NCBI RefSeq assembly: GCF_018847375.1
Contig: NZ_CP072036.1
Location: 2,542,001-2,606,000, forward strand
DNA length: 64,000 nt
Direction: 5' to 3'
Source of the DNA: Akkermansia massiliensis
GTDB taxonomy: Bacteria; Verrucomicrobiota; Verrucomicrobiia; Verrucomicrobiales; Akkermansiaceae
Shown here in pieces: positions 8,598-16,956 of the stretch. The position numbers and the translations under genes were made by a program. How positions within the stretch are numbered: the first letter of the stretch is position 1; each line of letters opens with the position of its first letter. The notes beneath the pieces were generated by a model, which searched no databases, was not told where the DNA came from, and saw nothing but the letters and a program-made list of their open reading frames with translations.

Positions 8598-10439
8598 TTA
8601 TTTAAGCAGGAGCTGCTCCATCAGGGCCTGGGAGGACTGGGCCAGCACGGCGGGATCGTCCAGCATGCCGGCGCGGAGCAGGGCGGTGTTCGCGATCTGG
8701 TCCGCCACCATCTGGGCCAGTTCCGGATTTTCCGTCCTCAGGGCGGAGAGCTTCTTCACCAGCGGGTTGGAGGGGTTCAGTTCCAGCTGGGGATGGCTTT
8801 CGGGGATTTCCTGCCCCATGGCTTTCATGTACGCCCTCATTTCCGGGCCCATGTCATTGCCGCTTTGCAGGGCCACGGCGGCTCCGCTGACCAGGCGCTT
8901 GCCCAGGGTGACCTTGGAGAATTTGTCCGGGTACAGTTCTTTCAGCCATTCTTCCAGGGCGGTGGCTTCCTCCTGGGGCAGGGCGTCCTTCTGTTCCTCT
9001 TCCAGCTCGGGAAGCTCCACGTCGGCGCGGTCGATCATCGTGACGGGCTTGCCGTCCACGCTGGACAGGGAGTCCAGCACGAACTCGTCCCCGTGGTCCG
9101 TGAAGAAGGCAACTTCGTATCCGCGGGCCTTGAAGGCTTCCAGGTACGGGCTGTTTTCCAGGTGGGAGCGGGAGGGGCCGGTGAGCGCGTAAATAGCCGT
9201 CTGCCCTTCCTTCATGCGGGTGATGTATTCCTCGAAAGAGGTCGTTTCCTCCGGCTCCGTGGCGGTGGATTCAAAACGGAGCAGCTTGCCTAGGGATTCC
9301 TTGTTCGGCCAGGAGGTGACCACCCCTTCTTTCAGGTAGCGGGAAAACTGTCCGTAGAATTCCTTATAGGTTTCTTTTTCGTCCCTGGCAAGTTTGTCCA
9401 GGTGCTTGATGAAGCGCTTGGTGATAATGTCGCTGATCTTGCGCACCAGGGAATTGTCCTGGAGCATTTCGCGGGAAATGTTCAGGGGCAGGTCCTCGCT
9501 GTCCACCACGCCGTTCAGGAAGCGCAGCCATTCCGGAAGCAGGCCTTCCGGCTTGGCGTCAATCAGCACGCGCTTGCAGTACAGGGAGACGTTGGCGTCC
9601 ACGCGGCCGAAGCCGAACATTTCCGGATTACGCTTGGGGATGAAAAGCAGGGCATTCAGCATGATGGGGGCGTCCGCGCTGAAATGCATGTAGGACAGGG
9701 GCTTTTCATCCGTATGGGAGATAAACTGGTAAAACTCGTCGTATTCCTCCGGCTTCACGTCTGATTTGGACTTGGACCAGATGGCCTGGACGGTGTTGAT
9801 GTGCTCTCCGTTGAAGTTGATGGGGAAGCCCACGAAGTTGGAATAACGGCGCAGGAGCTCCTTCACGCGGTATTCCTGGGAAAACTCCTCATACTCATCC
9901 TTCAGGTGGATGACGATGCGGGTGCCGCGGTCCAGCGGTTCGTCAAGGGTTTCAATGCTGTAGCCCTCCCGTCCGTTGGAAGTCCAGCGCAGGGAGGCCG
10001 CCTCCGGTTCGTAGGAATGGGTAAAGACCTCCACCTGGTCCGCCACCATGAAGGAGCTGTAAAAGCCCACGCCGAACTGGCCGATCAGGTCCGCGCCGCC
10101 TTCCTGCTTCTGCTTGAGGGCTTCCATGAACTTTTTGGTGCCGGAATGGGCGATGGTCCCCAGGTTTTCCACCAGGTCCGCTTCCGTCATCCCTATGCCG
10201 GTGTCCGCGATGGTGATGGTCTTGTTCTCCTTGTCCGTGGTGATGCTGATTTCCAGAGGCTTTTCCGGCTGGTAGATGTTGGAATCCGTCAGTTGTTTCA
10301 AGCGCAGCTTCTCCAGGGCGTCGGAGGCGTTGGAAACGAGCTCCCGCACAAAGATTTCCCGGTCGCTGTAAAGGGCGTTGATGACAATGTCCAGCAGCTG
10401 CCGGACTTCCGCCTGGAATTGATGCGTTTCTGTATTCAT
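8598..10439 (-). CDS. htpG: Molecular chaperone HtpG (Hsp90)
   Basis: Cytosolic ATP-dependent chaperone, 613 residues, full length. The N-terminal GHKL ATPase domain shows the Asn-containing box SNASDALEKLR, DTGIGMT, and the glycine-rich lid GQFGVGFYSSFM. The middle domain has the conserved LPLNISREMLQ segment, and the C-terminal dimerisation domain is intact. It is monocistronic, with a terminator after it and the M60 gene divergent from it. No CIRCE-like repeat was recognised upstream. Confidence 0.97.
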   Translation of the reverse strand: MNTETHQFQAEVRQLLDIVINALYSDREIFVRELVSNASDALEKLRLKQLTDSNIYQPEKPLEISITTDKENKTITIADTGIGMTEADLVENLGTIAHSGTKKFMEALKQKQEGGADLIGQFGVGFYSSFMVADQVEVFTHSYEPEAASLRWTSNGREGYSIETLDEPLDRGTRIVIHLKDEYEEFSQEYRVKELLRRYSNFVGFPINFNGEHINTVQAIWSKSKSDVKPEEYDEFYQFISHTDEKPLSYMHFSADAPIMLNALLFIPKRNPEMFGFGRVDANVSLYCKRVLIDAKPEGLLPEWLRFLNGVVDSEDLPLNISREMLQDNSLVRKISDIITKRFIKHLDKLARDEKETYKEFYGQFSRYLKEGVVTSWPNKESLGKLLRFESTATEPEETTSFEEYITRMKEGQTAIYALTGPSRSHLENSPYLEAFKARGYEVAFFTDHGDEFVLDSLSSVDGKPVTMIDRADVELPELEEEQKDALPQEEATALEEWLKELYPDKFSKVTLGKRLVSGAAVALQSGNDMGPEMRAYMKAMGQEIPESHPQLELNPSNPLVKKLSALRTENPELAQMVADQIANTALLRAGMLDDPAVLAQSSQALMEQLLLK

Positions 10440-10506
10440 ATGGAAAAATGTGTTACGGGTGCCATTATAGGGATCTCGTCAAGGGGATGGACAGTTTTTA
10501 AGCGGT

Positions 10507-10559
10507 GGCAGGAACGCCCCATGTCACAAAAACGGCCTTTTTCCGTCCATGTTCCTGCC
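10507..10559. repeat. Inverted repeat in the htpG-M60 divergent region
   Basis: GGCAGGAAC (10507-10515) and GTTCCTGCC (10551-10559) are perfect 9-bp inverted arms separated by 35 bp. They lie between the divergent htpG and M60 start codons. An operator or mRNA structure is possible; no U-tract follows. Confidence 0.4.
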
Positions 10560-10613
10560 GGAGGATTTTTCCTTGAAACAATTCAGGAAACTGATCAGTA
10601 TAGTTTTATAAAC

Positions 10614-12485
10614 ATGATCCTCTTACCATTCTTGAAAAAGGGAGCCATTTTGCTCGCTCTCTGCGGCATGCTGGGCGGCGGCGTGCTTTCCGCCCAGGAG
10701 ACCGGGTCCGTTCCGATTACGGAAGCGGGCCTGAAGGCGCTGGATTCCAACGTCTTCACCAATGACTTCATGCTGGCGCTGAAACCCAATGTCACGCGTG
10801 ACCGCATCGCCAAAATCAAGGATCCCTTCGTGCGCGGGCTCGCCCGCCAGATGGCGGAGAAAAAATATGACCGCAAGGCGCGCGCCATCACGGCGGAACC
10901 GTACGAACCGGTCAAGGACCTGGCGGACCGCCTGCGCACCAGCCAGTACAGCAAGTTTGAAAACCCCACCGGCATCTTTTTTGAGGAAGGGGAGGACGTG
11001 CTGCTGGTCATGGAAGACCCCAAAGGGGAAAAACTGAACCTGGTCATCCACAACTTCGGGCGTGACGGAGGCCGCAGCTCCTACCCCCTCAAGGCGGGAA
11101 TCAACATCATCAAGGCGAAAAACAAGGGGCTGGGCTACATTGAATACTTCACGCCCAACTACAAGAAAGCTCCCAAGGTACGGCTCTCCATCCCGTCCGG
11201 CAAGGTGAACGGCGTGTTCGTGGGAGGCGTGAGCAAGAACAGCGACTGGAAGAAGATGCTGGAAAATTCCCCCACGGAGGTGGTGGACATCGTTGGCAGC
11301 CGCGTGCACCTGGTTTATCCGGTGGAGGAACTCAAGAAATTCTGCCCGGACAAGGGGGAGGAACTGATCGCCCTGTATGACAAGATCATCGGCATGGAGC
11401 AGCAGATCATGGGCCTGTACAAGTACAAGATGCTGCCTAAAAACCGGATGTTCGGCCGCGTGATCTGGAATGGCTTCATGCACGCGGACGGCACGGGCGC
11501 CGCCTTCCACAACGGCACGATGGGGGAAGTGGGCAATCCGGACAAGATTCCCGGCAGCGCCTGGGGCATCGCCCATGAATTCGGCCATGTCAACCAGGTG
11601 CGCCCCGCCATGAAATGGGTATCCACCGGGGAAGTGACCAACAACATTTACTCCGCCTACGTGAACTACATGCTGAATCCCTCCAGCATGCGCCTGGAGC
11701 ATGAACGCATCAACGGCGGGGACGGCAACATGATCGGCGGCCGCTTTAACGCCTACCTGAACAACGGCATCCTGAAGGGGGAAAACTGGCTCATCCAGAC
11801 TGGCCCGGACAAGCGTTCCGGAGGGGACAACCGCCCGATGGTGCACGACCACTTTGTCAAGCTGGCTCCCCTGTGGCAGTTGGAGCTGTATTTCAAGGTG
11901 GCCGGGAAGGGCAATCCCGACTTCTATCCGGACATCTTCTACAAGGCCATCAAGATGGACACCAAGGGGAAGAAGGACGGCGAGCTTCAGCTTGCGTTCA
12001 TGAAGAACGCCTGCGACGTCTCCAAACAGGACCTGACGGATTTCTTCCAGAAGACCGGCATGCTCAAGCCCATTGACCAGGAACTGGACGACTACACCTG
12101 CGCCCGCATGACCATCACGGAGTCCGATTGCAAAAACCTGATTGCGTACGCCAGAAAGTACAAGAAGCCGGAAAGCCCCGTCATTTACTACCTTTCCGTC
12201 AACAGCGTGGAGGCGTACAAGAACCGCCTGCCCGTCCGGGGCGCCTGCAACCAGGGCATCACGGAACAGGGCAACCGGCGCATCATCTCCCATGACGTGT
12301 GGAAAAACGCCGCCGTCTTTGAAACCTACAAGGATAAGGAAATGGTCCGCATCACCATGGTGGGGACGGATTCCAAGGACAACTCCTCCACCACGGTTCC
12401 CTATCCGGAGGGCTCCACCCGGATTGAGGCCGTTTCCTGGGATGGCAAGCGTACGCTGGCGTACGGCAAGCGTCCCGCCAAATAA
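10614..12485 (+). CDS. Secreted M60-family zinc metallopeptidase (mucinase type)
   Basis: A 623-residue exported peptidase. The signal peptide is MILLPFLKKGAILLALCGMLGGGVLSA. The zinc site is AHEFGH (H321, E322, H325), and E340 in STGEV is the likely third ligand, matching the M60/enhancin HExxH-(8-28)-E gluzincin pattern. M60 peptidases act on O-glycosylated mucins, and several of them are characterised mucinases in A. muciniphila. The frame is open another 271 codons upstream, but that stretch is antisense to htpG and lacks homology, so the start before the signal peptide is chosen. The C-terminal third (after about residue 450) is an extra domain I cannot name. A strong terminator follows. 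Confidence 0.92.
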   Translation: MILLPFLKKGAILLALCGMLGGGVLSAQETGSVPITEAGLKALDSNVFTNDFMLALKPNVTRDRIAKIKDPFVRGLARQMAEKKYDRKARAITAEPYEPVKDLADRLRTSQYSKFENPTGIFFEEGEDVLLVMEDPKGEKLNLVIHNFGRDGGRSSYPLKAGINIIKAKNKGLGYIEYFTPNYKKAPKVRLSIPSGKVNGVFVGGVSKNSDWKKMLENSPTEVVDIVGSRVHLVYPVEELKKFCPDKGEELIALYDKIIGMEQQIMGLYKYKMLPKNRMFGRVIWNGFMHADGTGAAFHNGTMGEVGNPDKIPGSAWGIAHEFGHVNQVRPAMKWVSTGEVTNNIYSAYVNYMLNPSSMRLEHERINGGDGNMIGGRFNAYLNNGILKGENWLIQTGPDKRSGGDNRPMVHDHFVKLAPLWQLELYFKVAGKGNPDFYPDIFYKAIKMDTKGKKDGELQLAFMKNACDVSKQDLTDFFQKTGMLKPIDQELDDYTCARMTITESDCKNLIAYARKYKKPESPVIYYLSVNSVEAYKNRLPVRGACNQGITEQGNRRIISHDVWKNAAVFETYKDKEMVRITMVGTDSKDNSSTTVPYPEGSTRIEAVSWDGKRTLAYGKRPAK

Positions 12486-12510
12486 AAGCTTAAGAGGTTA
12501 GCGTGTTCGG

Positions 12511-12543
12511 GCGCCGCCGTTCTCCGGAACGGCGGCGCTTTTT
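12511..12543 (+). terminator. Terminator after the M60 peptidase gene
   Basis: A perfect 12-bp GC stem (12511-12522 with 12527-12538) with loop TCCG is followed by TTTTT. Confidence 0.92.
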
Positions 12544-12892
12544 CATGGGGGTGTTCTCGCTCCATGACGGCCCTCCGGCCACAGGAAAGCGGCCAGGTGA
12601 ATAATCGCCCCATACGTCTTCTCCGGTGTATTTTTATGGCCGCGTCCCGGGAACAAGGGCTCCCGCCCCTTGCAAAACCATGAACGGCAAACGCAGAAAT
12701 TTCCCTTTGCCGCGCTTGGGATAAGTTCAGGTACGAAAACCGGAATGCTTTCGCTCTTATCAGGCCTGCTGCATGCCCAGGACACCGTGGCTGATTTCTT
12801 CATCGTGAAGCTCCATCTTGCCCCCGGAACCTGCGTGGCCTTTTCCGCCTGTACTTCCTTCCGGTTTTCCAGTAAGAGGTGAAGAAGCAAGC
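12544..12892. other. Intergenic stretch, possible dispersed repeat
   Basis: No gene is supported here. Positions 12658-12725 resemble 23960-24036: both have CCGCCC(C)TT, then GAACGG, then AAATT(T)CCCTTTGC(C/T)GCGCT. An AAGAGGTGAAGAAG stretch just before 12893 looks like the ribosome binding site of the next gene. Confidence 0.35.
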
Positions 12893-13528
12893 ATGGCCGC
12901 CATCGTCAACGACCTCAGTGAATATTTGAAAACCAGTCCTTATATTGACTGGAAGCATGAGCTGGTGCTGGACAGGGCCGCCCGGCTCCGCGCCGCAGGT
13001 AAAGGAGAGCTGGAATGGATAGCAGGCGCCTACCGCTTCGTGAGGGATGAAATAAGCCATTCATGGGATGCGCAGGATAAAAGAGTGACGGTTTCGGCGT
13101 CAGACGTGCTGCGGGAGAAAACGGGCATCTGCTGGGCTAAGGCGAATCTGCTTGCGGCCCTGCTCAGAGCCTGCGGCATCCCGGCGGGGATATGCTACCA
13201 GCGGCTGACGCTGGAAGATACGCCGGGAAGCGGGTACTGCATCCATGCCCTGAATGCGGTTTTTCTGCAAGATCCGGGCAGGTGGATCAGACTTGACGCC
13301 AGGGGCAATAAAGAGGGCATCCGGGCGGAGATGGATTTGGAGAAGGAACGGCTCGCGTTCCGCGTGAGGCCGGAAATAGGGGAAGCGGATTATCCTGAAA
13401 TTTACGCGGAACCCTTGCAGCTCACCATGGACGTGCTGGAAAACAGCACGGACGCCCTGACATGTACCTCCATTCCCTGCCGGGAGAAATTTAGCGGAAC
13501 AGGCGGCTGTTCCGTGCTCCCGCTCTGA
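12893..13528 (+). CDS. Transglutaminase-like cysteine protease-fold protein
   Basis: A 211-residue transglutaminase-like protein. The catalytic triad is visible: C80 in TGICWAKANLLAALLRACGIPAG, H118 in YCIHALNAV and D135 in WIRLDARGN, in normal order and spacing for the microbial transglutaminase-like domain. No signal peptide or membrane segment is seen, so it is probably cytosolic. Such proteins are usually amide hydrolases, and the substrate is unknown. The start at 12893 is supported by an AAGAGGTGAAG ribosome binding site; the frame is open 25 codons further upstream without homology. Confidence 0.85.
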   Translation: MAAIVNDLSEYLKTSPYIDWKHELVLDRAARLRAAGKGELEWIAGAYRFVRDEISHSWDAQDKRVTVSASDVLREKTGICWAKANLLAALLRACGIPAGICYQRLTLEDTPGSGYCIHALNAVFLQDPGRWIRLDARGNKEGIRAEMDLEKERLAFRVRPEIGEADYPEIYAEPLQLTMDVLENSTDALTCTSIPCREKFSGTGGCSVLPL

Positions 13529-13548
13529 ATGCAGGAGGAACGGTTCCC

Positions 13549-13609
13549 GGGGCGCCGCAGGCCTCTGCGGTTTCTGAACGGAATGCGGCCAGGGACTGCG
13601 CCCTTTTTT
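13549..13609 (+). terminator. Branched terminator after the transglutaminase-like gene
   Basis: An outer stem GGGCGC/GCGCCC (13550-13555, 13598-13603) encloses an inner CCGCAG-GCCT-CTGCGG hairpin and is followed by T5. Confidence 0.6.
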
Positions 13610-13697
13610 ATTATTCCTTCGCTGACGCTTGATTTTCTTTCAATTGACGCAAGAGGTTAAGCCGCTCCAGACGGCTGCATATGGAACATTAACGCAT

Positions 13698-13725
13698 AAA
13701 AAAGCCTCTGCCGTTCGGCAGAGGC
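13698..13725 (-). terminator. Terminator after the DUF417 gene
   Basis: On the minus strand a perfect 9-bp stem GCCTCTGCC/GGCAGAGGC (13704-13712, 13717-13725) with loop GAAC is followed by TTTTTT. Confidence 0.92.
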
Positions 13726-13739
13726 GGTGACGGAAAGAA

Positions 13740-14360
13740 TCAGTTCTTGCAGCAGGATTCCCCGCTCCTTGGGCAACCGAGGCGCGCCTTCAGGATGCGC
13801 TTGAAATCCGTGCCCAGCAGGATGAAGCCTCCGGCCATCATGGCGATATCCTTGATGACGAGGCGTCCCGCCCCGGACAGATAGGGGAAGCCGTGGTTGG
13901 GTCCGCCCAGGTCGGGCACCCACGTTTCCGGGGTGGTTATCAGGAAGGACAAGGTTCCGGCGGTCATGATGATGAGCAGGCAGTCGCCGATGAGGCCCAC
14001 CTTCGGGAAAAAGAGGCCCAGCAGTACGAGCGTGCCGATGGAGACGATCAGGATTCCCAGCCCGTAGGCAAAGCCGTAGGTGTTGTTTTCCTTGTGCCAT
14101 GCGATATTGGCCGGCACCACGGCTCCCTCCTTATTCATGTGCTGCTTGTATTCGGGAGCCTTCTTGTCGTAGAAGAAACTCATCATCGGGCTGTTGGCTA
14201 CGAAGGGAACAATGCCGTCCGCTTCATACTGGAAGGCCTTGAGGCCGCCAATCCAGGCAAAGACGATGAAGACGGCCACTCTCAGAAAATTGATGCCGAA
14301 CCGTTGGACGGTCTCGGCGTATCGGAGGCATTTTTCAGGGGACGGGCATGTAGTAGGCAT
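13740..14360 (-). CDS. DUF417 (YkgB/RclC-like) membrane protein
   Basis: A 206-residue inner-membrane protein with about four membrane segments: near 24-45 (FLRVAVFIVFAWIGGLKAF), 108-125, 126-142 and 167-183. The F-WIGGLKF-YEA-GI-P-V--SPMMSF pattern is typical of the DUF417 family, which includes E. coli RclC of the reactive-chlorine response. It carries extra cysteines at both ends (CPSPEKC and a GCPRSGESCCKN tail). It is transcribed alone. Its 5' region holds two palindromes that resemble the metY operator, so redox-linked control by the Rrf2 protein is a reasonable guess. Confidence 0.85.
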   Translation of the reverse strand: MPTTCPSPEKCLRYAETVQRFGINFLRVAVFIVFAWIGGLKAFQYEADGIVPFVANSPMMSFFYDKKAPEYKQHMNKEGAVVPANIAWHKENNTYGFAYGLGILIVSIGTLVLLGLFFPKVGLIGDCLLIIMTAGTLSFLITTPETWVPDLGGPNHGFPYLSGAGRLVIKDIAMMAGGFILLGTDFKRILKARLGCPRSGESCCKN

Positions 14361-14395
14361 ATCCGCTTGTAATACTGAAAATATTCATCGTCAAG

Positions 14396-14433
14396 GGAAT
14401 TTAGTTTAATTCCAAATATTCCTATAGGAATAT
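14396..14433. promoter_or_regulatory. Twin palindromes before the DUF417 gene
   Basis: GGAATT-N6-AATTCC (14396-14413) is followed at once by the perfect 18-bp palindrome ATATTCCTATAGGAATAT (14416-14433), 36-73 bp before the DUF417 start codon. The second shares ten bases (ATATTCCTAT) with the metY upstream repeat. Likely operator of the Rrf2-family regulator; no direct evidence. Confidence 0.5.
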
Positions 14434-14830
14434 AAAATGCAGACAAGCCGTAAGACATTCTTTTTTAATATGATGGTGTTTTTTTAGATGTGAGTGGAAA
14501 AACTGGAAAAGGAGAGATATAAATGGCTGCCTTTCCAGAGCTTGGCTTGCTGCGCTCCCAGGATGGATTCCCGAAGGCCGGGAGGCCTTCATTCCCAGGC
14601 GGCCTGTTTCGTTCAAGCTGCGGGAACATGTCTTCCTCTGCCTTTCCTGATGGCTGCGGTGCCGGGGTCAAGAGAGTGATTTGTTCCACGTTCGGCTTCC
14701 CTCATTCTGCGGAGTTCATGCTTCGCATTCCGTCCAGCCGCGCAAACCGTTTCCCGGGCCCCCTGCCGCATACAGCCGGAAAAGTTTTTTACTTTTGAAC
14801 GGGGGCGGGGGAACGGCTGTATAACATGGG
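14434..14830. other. Intergenic region without a recognised gene
   Basis: Short open frames occur here on both strands, but none has homology, codon bias or a ribosome binding site that would support a gene. The left half is AT-rich. Confidence 0.4.
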
Positions 14831-16015
14831 ATGGATAAGGCAGGAACTTCCGGAAGCATGAAGGGAAAGATGCTGCTGCTTGTGGCCTTTTTGATCATTT
14901 GTTTCAATCTGCGGACCGGATTTGACTCTCCGGACCCGCTGTTGGGAACGATTGAAAAGGATATGGGCCTTTCCCTTGAAAATTCAGGGCTGTTTGCCCT
15001 GCTGCCCGTGTTTGTGCTGGGCGTGGCCGCGCCCATTTCTCCGCGCGTGGCGCGCTGGCTGACGCCGTGGAAGATCATTTTCTGGTTCCAGCTTCTGGCC
15101 GTGGCCGGTATTTTCTGGCGCAGCTGGGACGGCGTGGCGGGCCTGTACGGCGGCATGGTCCTGATGGGGCTGGGCATGGGGATTGCCGGAGCGGCTATTC
15201 CCGGACTGATCAAGCACCAGTTTCCGGACCACGCCTCCGCCATGATGGGCATTTACAGCGCCATGATCGGCGTGGGGAGCGCGGTGGCCTCCGGCCTGTC
15301 CGTTCCCATCTCCAACATGCTGGGCGGCTGGCGCTTTGGGCTGGGAATATGGATTATTCCCATCCTGCTGGGAATGCTGGTGTGGGGCGCGTACTTCCTC
15401 AAGCATCCGGTAGGAGTGTTCCAGCGCGATCCGGATTCTTCCGGCCGCAACCTGCTGCGCAGCAGCAAGGCATGGCAGGTCACCATCTTTTATTTGAGCC
15501 GGGTGGGGGCAGCCTATTTCTTTTACACCTGGATTCCCATCTTCCTGAGGCAGCGCGGCATGAGCTACGTGGACGCAGGTTTCATCCTTTCCGTAGCCAT
15601 GTTTGCCCAGCTTCCCGCCACGCTCTCCGCGCACGCTCTGGAAAAAGCCACGGGGGGCCGGGGCCTTCTCATCGTGATGGCCATGGCCCTGGCGGCTCTT
15701 TCCTGCTGGGGCATCCTGTATCTTCCGCTGGACTGGGCTGTCTGGATGGCCATTCTGTTCGGCCTGGCGACGGGAACCGTTTTCAGCCGCGGAATGGCGC
15801 TGATGGTGGAACGGGCCAGAACCCCGTCGGAGGCGATCAGGCTTTCCGGCATGTCCCAGGGCATCGGCTTCACCATGGGCGCTGCCCTGAGCCTGCTGTT
15901 CACCTCCTTCCTCCACCAGGGCGGTTCCTTCCTGCCGTTCTGCCTGGTTTATACCTTTTTCTGCGTGCTCGGCATGATTTCCGGCCGCATGTCCGCCCAG
16001 CCGGGGTATGTGTAA
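14831..16015 (+). CDS. MFS transporter, CynX/NimT family
   Basis: A 394-residue major facilitator protein with about 12 membrane segments. The opening FNLRTGFDSPDPLLGTIEKD-GLS matches the CynX/NimT signature (NLRP---S-GPLL--I--D-GLS). This subfamily covers cyanate and 2-nitroimidazole transporters and many of unknown substrate. The start could be 14831 or 14858 (MKGKM, with GGAAGC close upstream); the nine extra residues do not affect the call. No cyanase or other diagnostic partner gene is nearby, so the substrate is open. Confidence 0.88.
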   Translation: MDKAGTSGSMKGKMLLLVAFLIICFNLRTGFDSPDPLLGTIEKDMGLSLENSGLFALLPVFVLGVAAPISPRVARWLTPWKIIFWFQLLAVAGIFWRSWDGVAGLYGGMVLMGLGMGIAGAAIPGLIKHQFPDHASAMMGIYSAMIGVGSAVASGLSVPISNMLGGWRFGLGIWIIPILLGMLVWGAYFLKHPVGVFQRDPDSSGRNLLRSSKAWQVTIFYLSRVGAAYFFYTWIPIFLRQRGMSYVDAGFILSVAMFAQLPATLSAHALEKATGGRGLLIVMAMALAALSCWGILYLPLDWAVWMAILFGLATGTVFSRGMALMVERARTPSEAIRLSGMSQGIGFTMGAALSLLFTSFLHQGGSFLPFCLVYTFFCVLGMISGRMSAQPGYV

Positions 16016-16176
16016 ATTGTTAATTGAAAATTAGTGACTTTATAAATGGTTTTTTATTATATTTATAATTTTTTCTGTAATATTTTGTTTTATTAAAAGA
16101 TTTCCAAACTTTCTATTTATGACCTGATGAATTAGATTCATCTATTCCGACTTTATGGGAAATAGAAAAAATTATC

Positions 16177-16734
16177 TTGAAAAATTATATTTCTTTGCTA
16201 TTAAATAAGAGATACGAAAAATACTGTATGAAAGACGATAATCAAAAAATGAGTACGCGTATTTCTTGTCTACTTGAACCATCCACTCTTTCCAAAGCCG
16301 ATTTTCTTCGGTTTTATGAAAAACAAAGGGAAAATGGAGATTGGACTTTTTATGAAGAAAGAGAGTTTATGGAGAATTTATTTTGTACTAGACTAAACTA
16401 TTTTTTCATTATTTTTTCATTAATTCTAATGGCAGCTGTAACAGTAAGGAGCAATGCTAATCTCATATGGATACTACTTATTGGCGTGATAATTCAATCG
16501 TTATTGTGGTTTTCTGTTTACAGAATTTACATAAAATTGGATATCGTTCTTAAAATATTACATAATCTTGATGAATATCATGTATTCTCTGTAACAGATA
16601 AATGCTTAAAAGAGAGAAAACATTGTTCTTTTAAAGTTGTTTCTCTTCTTGGTACATGGTTGCCTCTTTTGTGTGTTGCAATATGGTGCATTGGATTATG
16701 TTTGACTGTATTAGGATATATATCTTCCAATTAA
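16177..16734 (+). CDS. Small membrane protein of unknown function in an AT-rich island
   Basis: The 185-residue reading uses a TTG start; the ATGs at 16228 and 16249 are equally credible starts. Two hydrophobic hairpins are visible, about 73-120 (FFIIFSLILMAAV and WILLIGVIIQSLLWF) and 155-182. A charged N-terminus (KADFLRFYEKQRENGDWTFYEEREF) precedes them. No family is recognised. Base composition is strongly AT-rich and codons such as ATA, TTA and AAA dominate, unlike every neighbour, which points to recent acquisition. No mobility gene or clear border was found. Confidence 0.6.
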   Translation: MKNYISLLLNKRYEKYCMKDDNQKMSTRISCLLEPSTLSKADFLRFYEKQRENGDWTFYEEREFMENLFCTRLNYFFIIFSLILMAAVTVRSNANLIWILLIGVIIQSLLWFSVYRIYIKLDIVLKILHNLDEYHVFSVTDKCLKERKHCSFKVVSLLGTWLPLLCVAIWCIGLCLTVLGYISSN

Positions 16735-16927
16735 TGATCGTTTTCCATCCATATATCACCGATAGATATTGAATAAAAATAAATTTATTGTGATATTATT
16801 TGGAAAATAATATAAGAGGAACTATATGATTCCAATGATGAAGGAAACAATGAAAGTTTGATCTTTTCAAAATCAGGTGCAATGACTTTGTGATCTGCCC
16901 TCCGAAGGGCTTGACGCTGGCGGGGGG
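16735..16927. other. AT-rich intergenic tail before pheS
   Basis: The first 150 bp continue the AT-rich island. GC content returns to normal near 16890, marking the right edge of the atypical segment. No gene is supported. Confidence 0.5.
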
Positions 16928-16949
16928 GACGGGTAAGCTCTTGCCCGTC
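16928..16949 (+). promoter_or_regulatory. Hairpin in the pheS leader
   Basis: GACGGGTAAG and CTTGCCCGTC can form a stem of about 9 bp (one G-U pair) with a short loop, ending 7 nt before the pheS start codon. It may affect translation or act in attenuation. No T-box or Phe-rich leader peptide was seen. Confidence 0.35.
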
Positions 16950-16956
16950 AAATTTT

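Noticed and set aside
9801..10613. 271-codon N-terminal extension of the M60 peptidase frame
   Set aside because: It runs antisense through htpG, and the true signal peptide starts at 10614.
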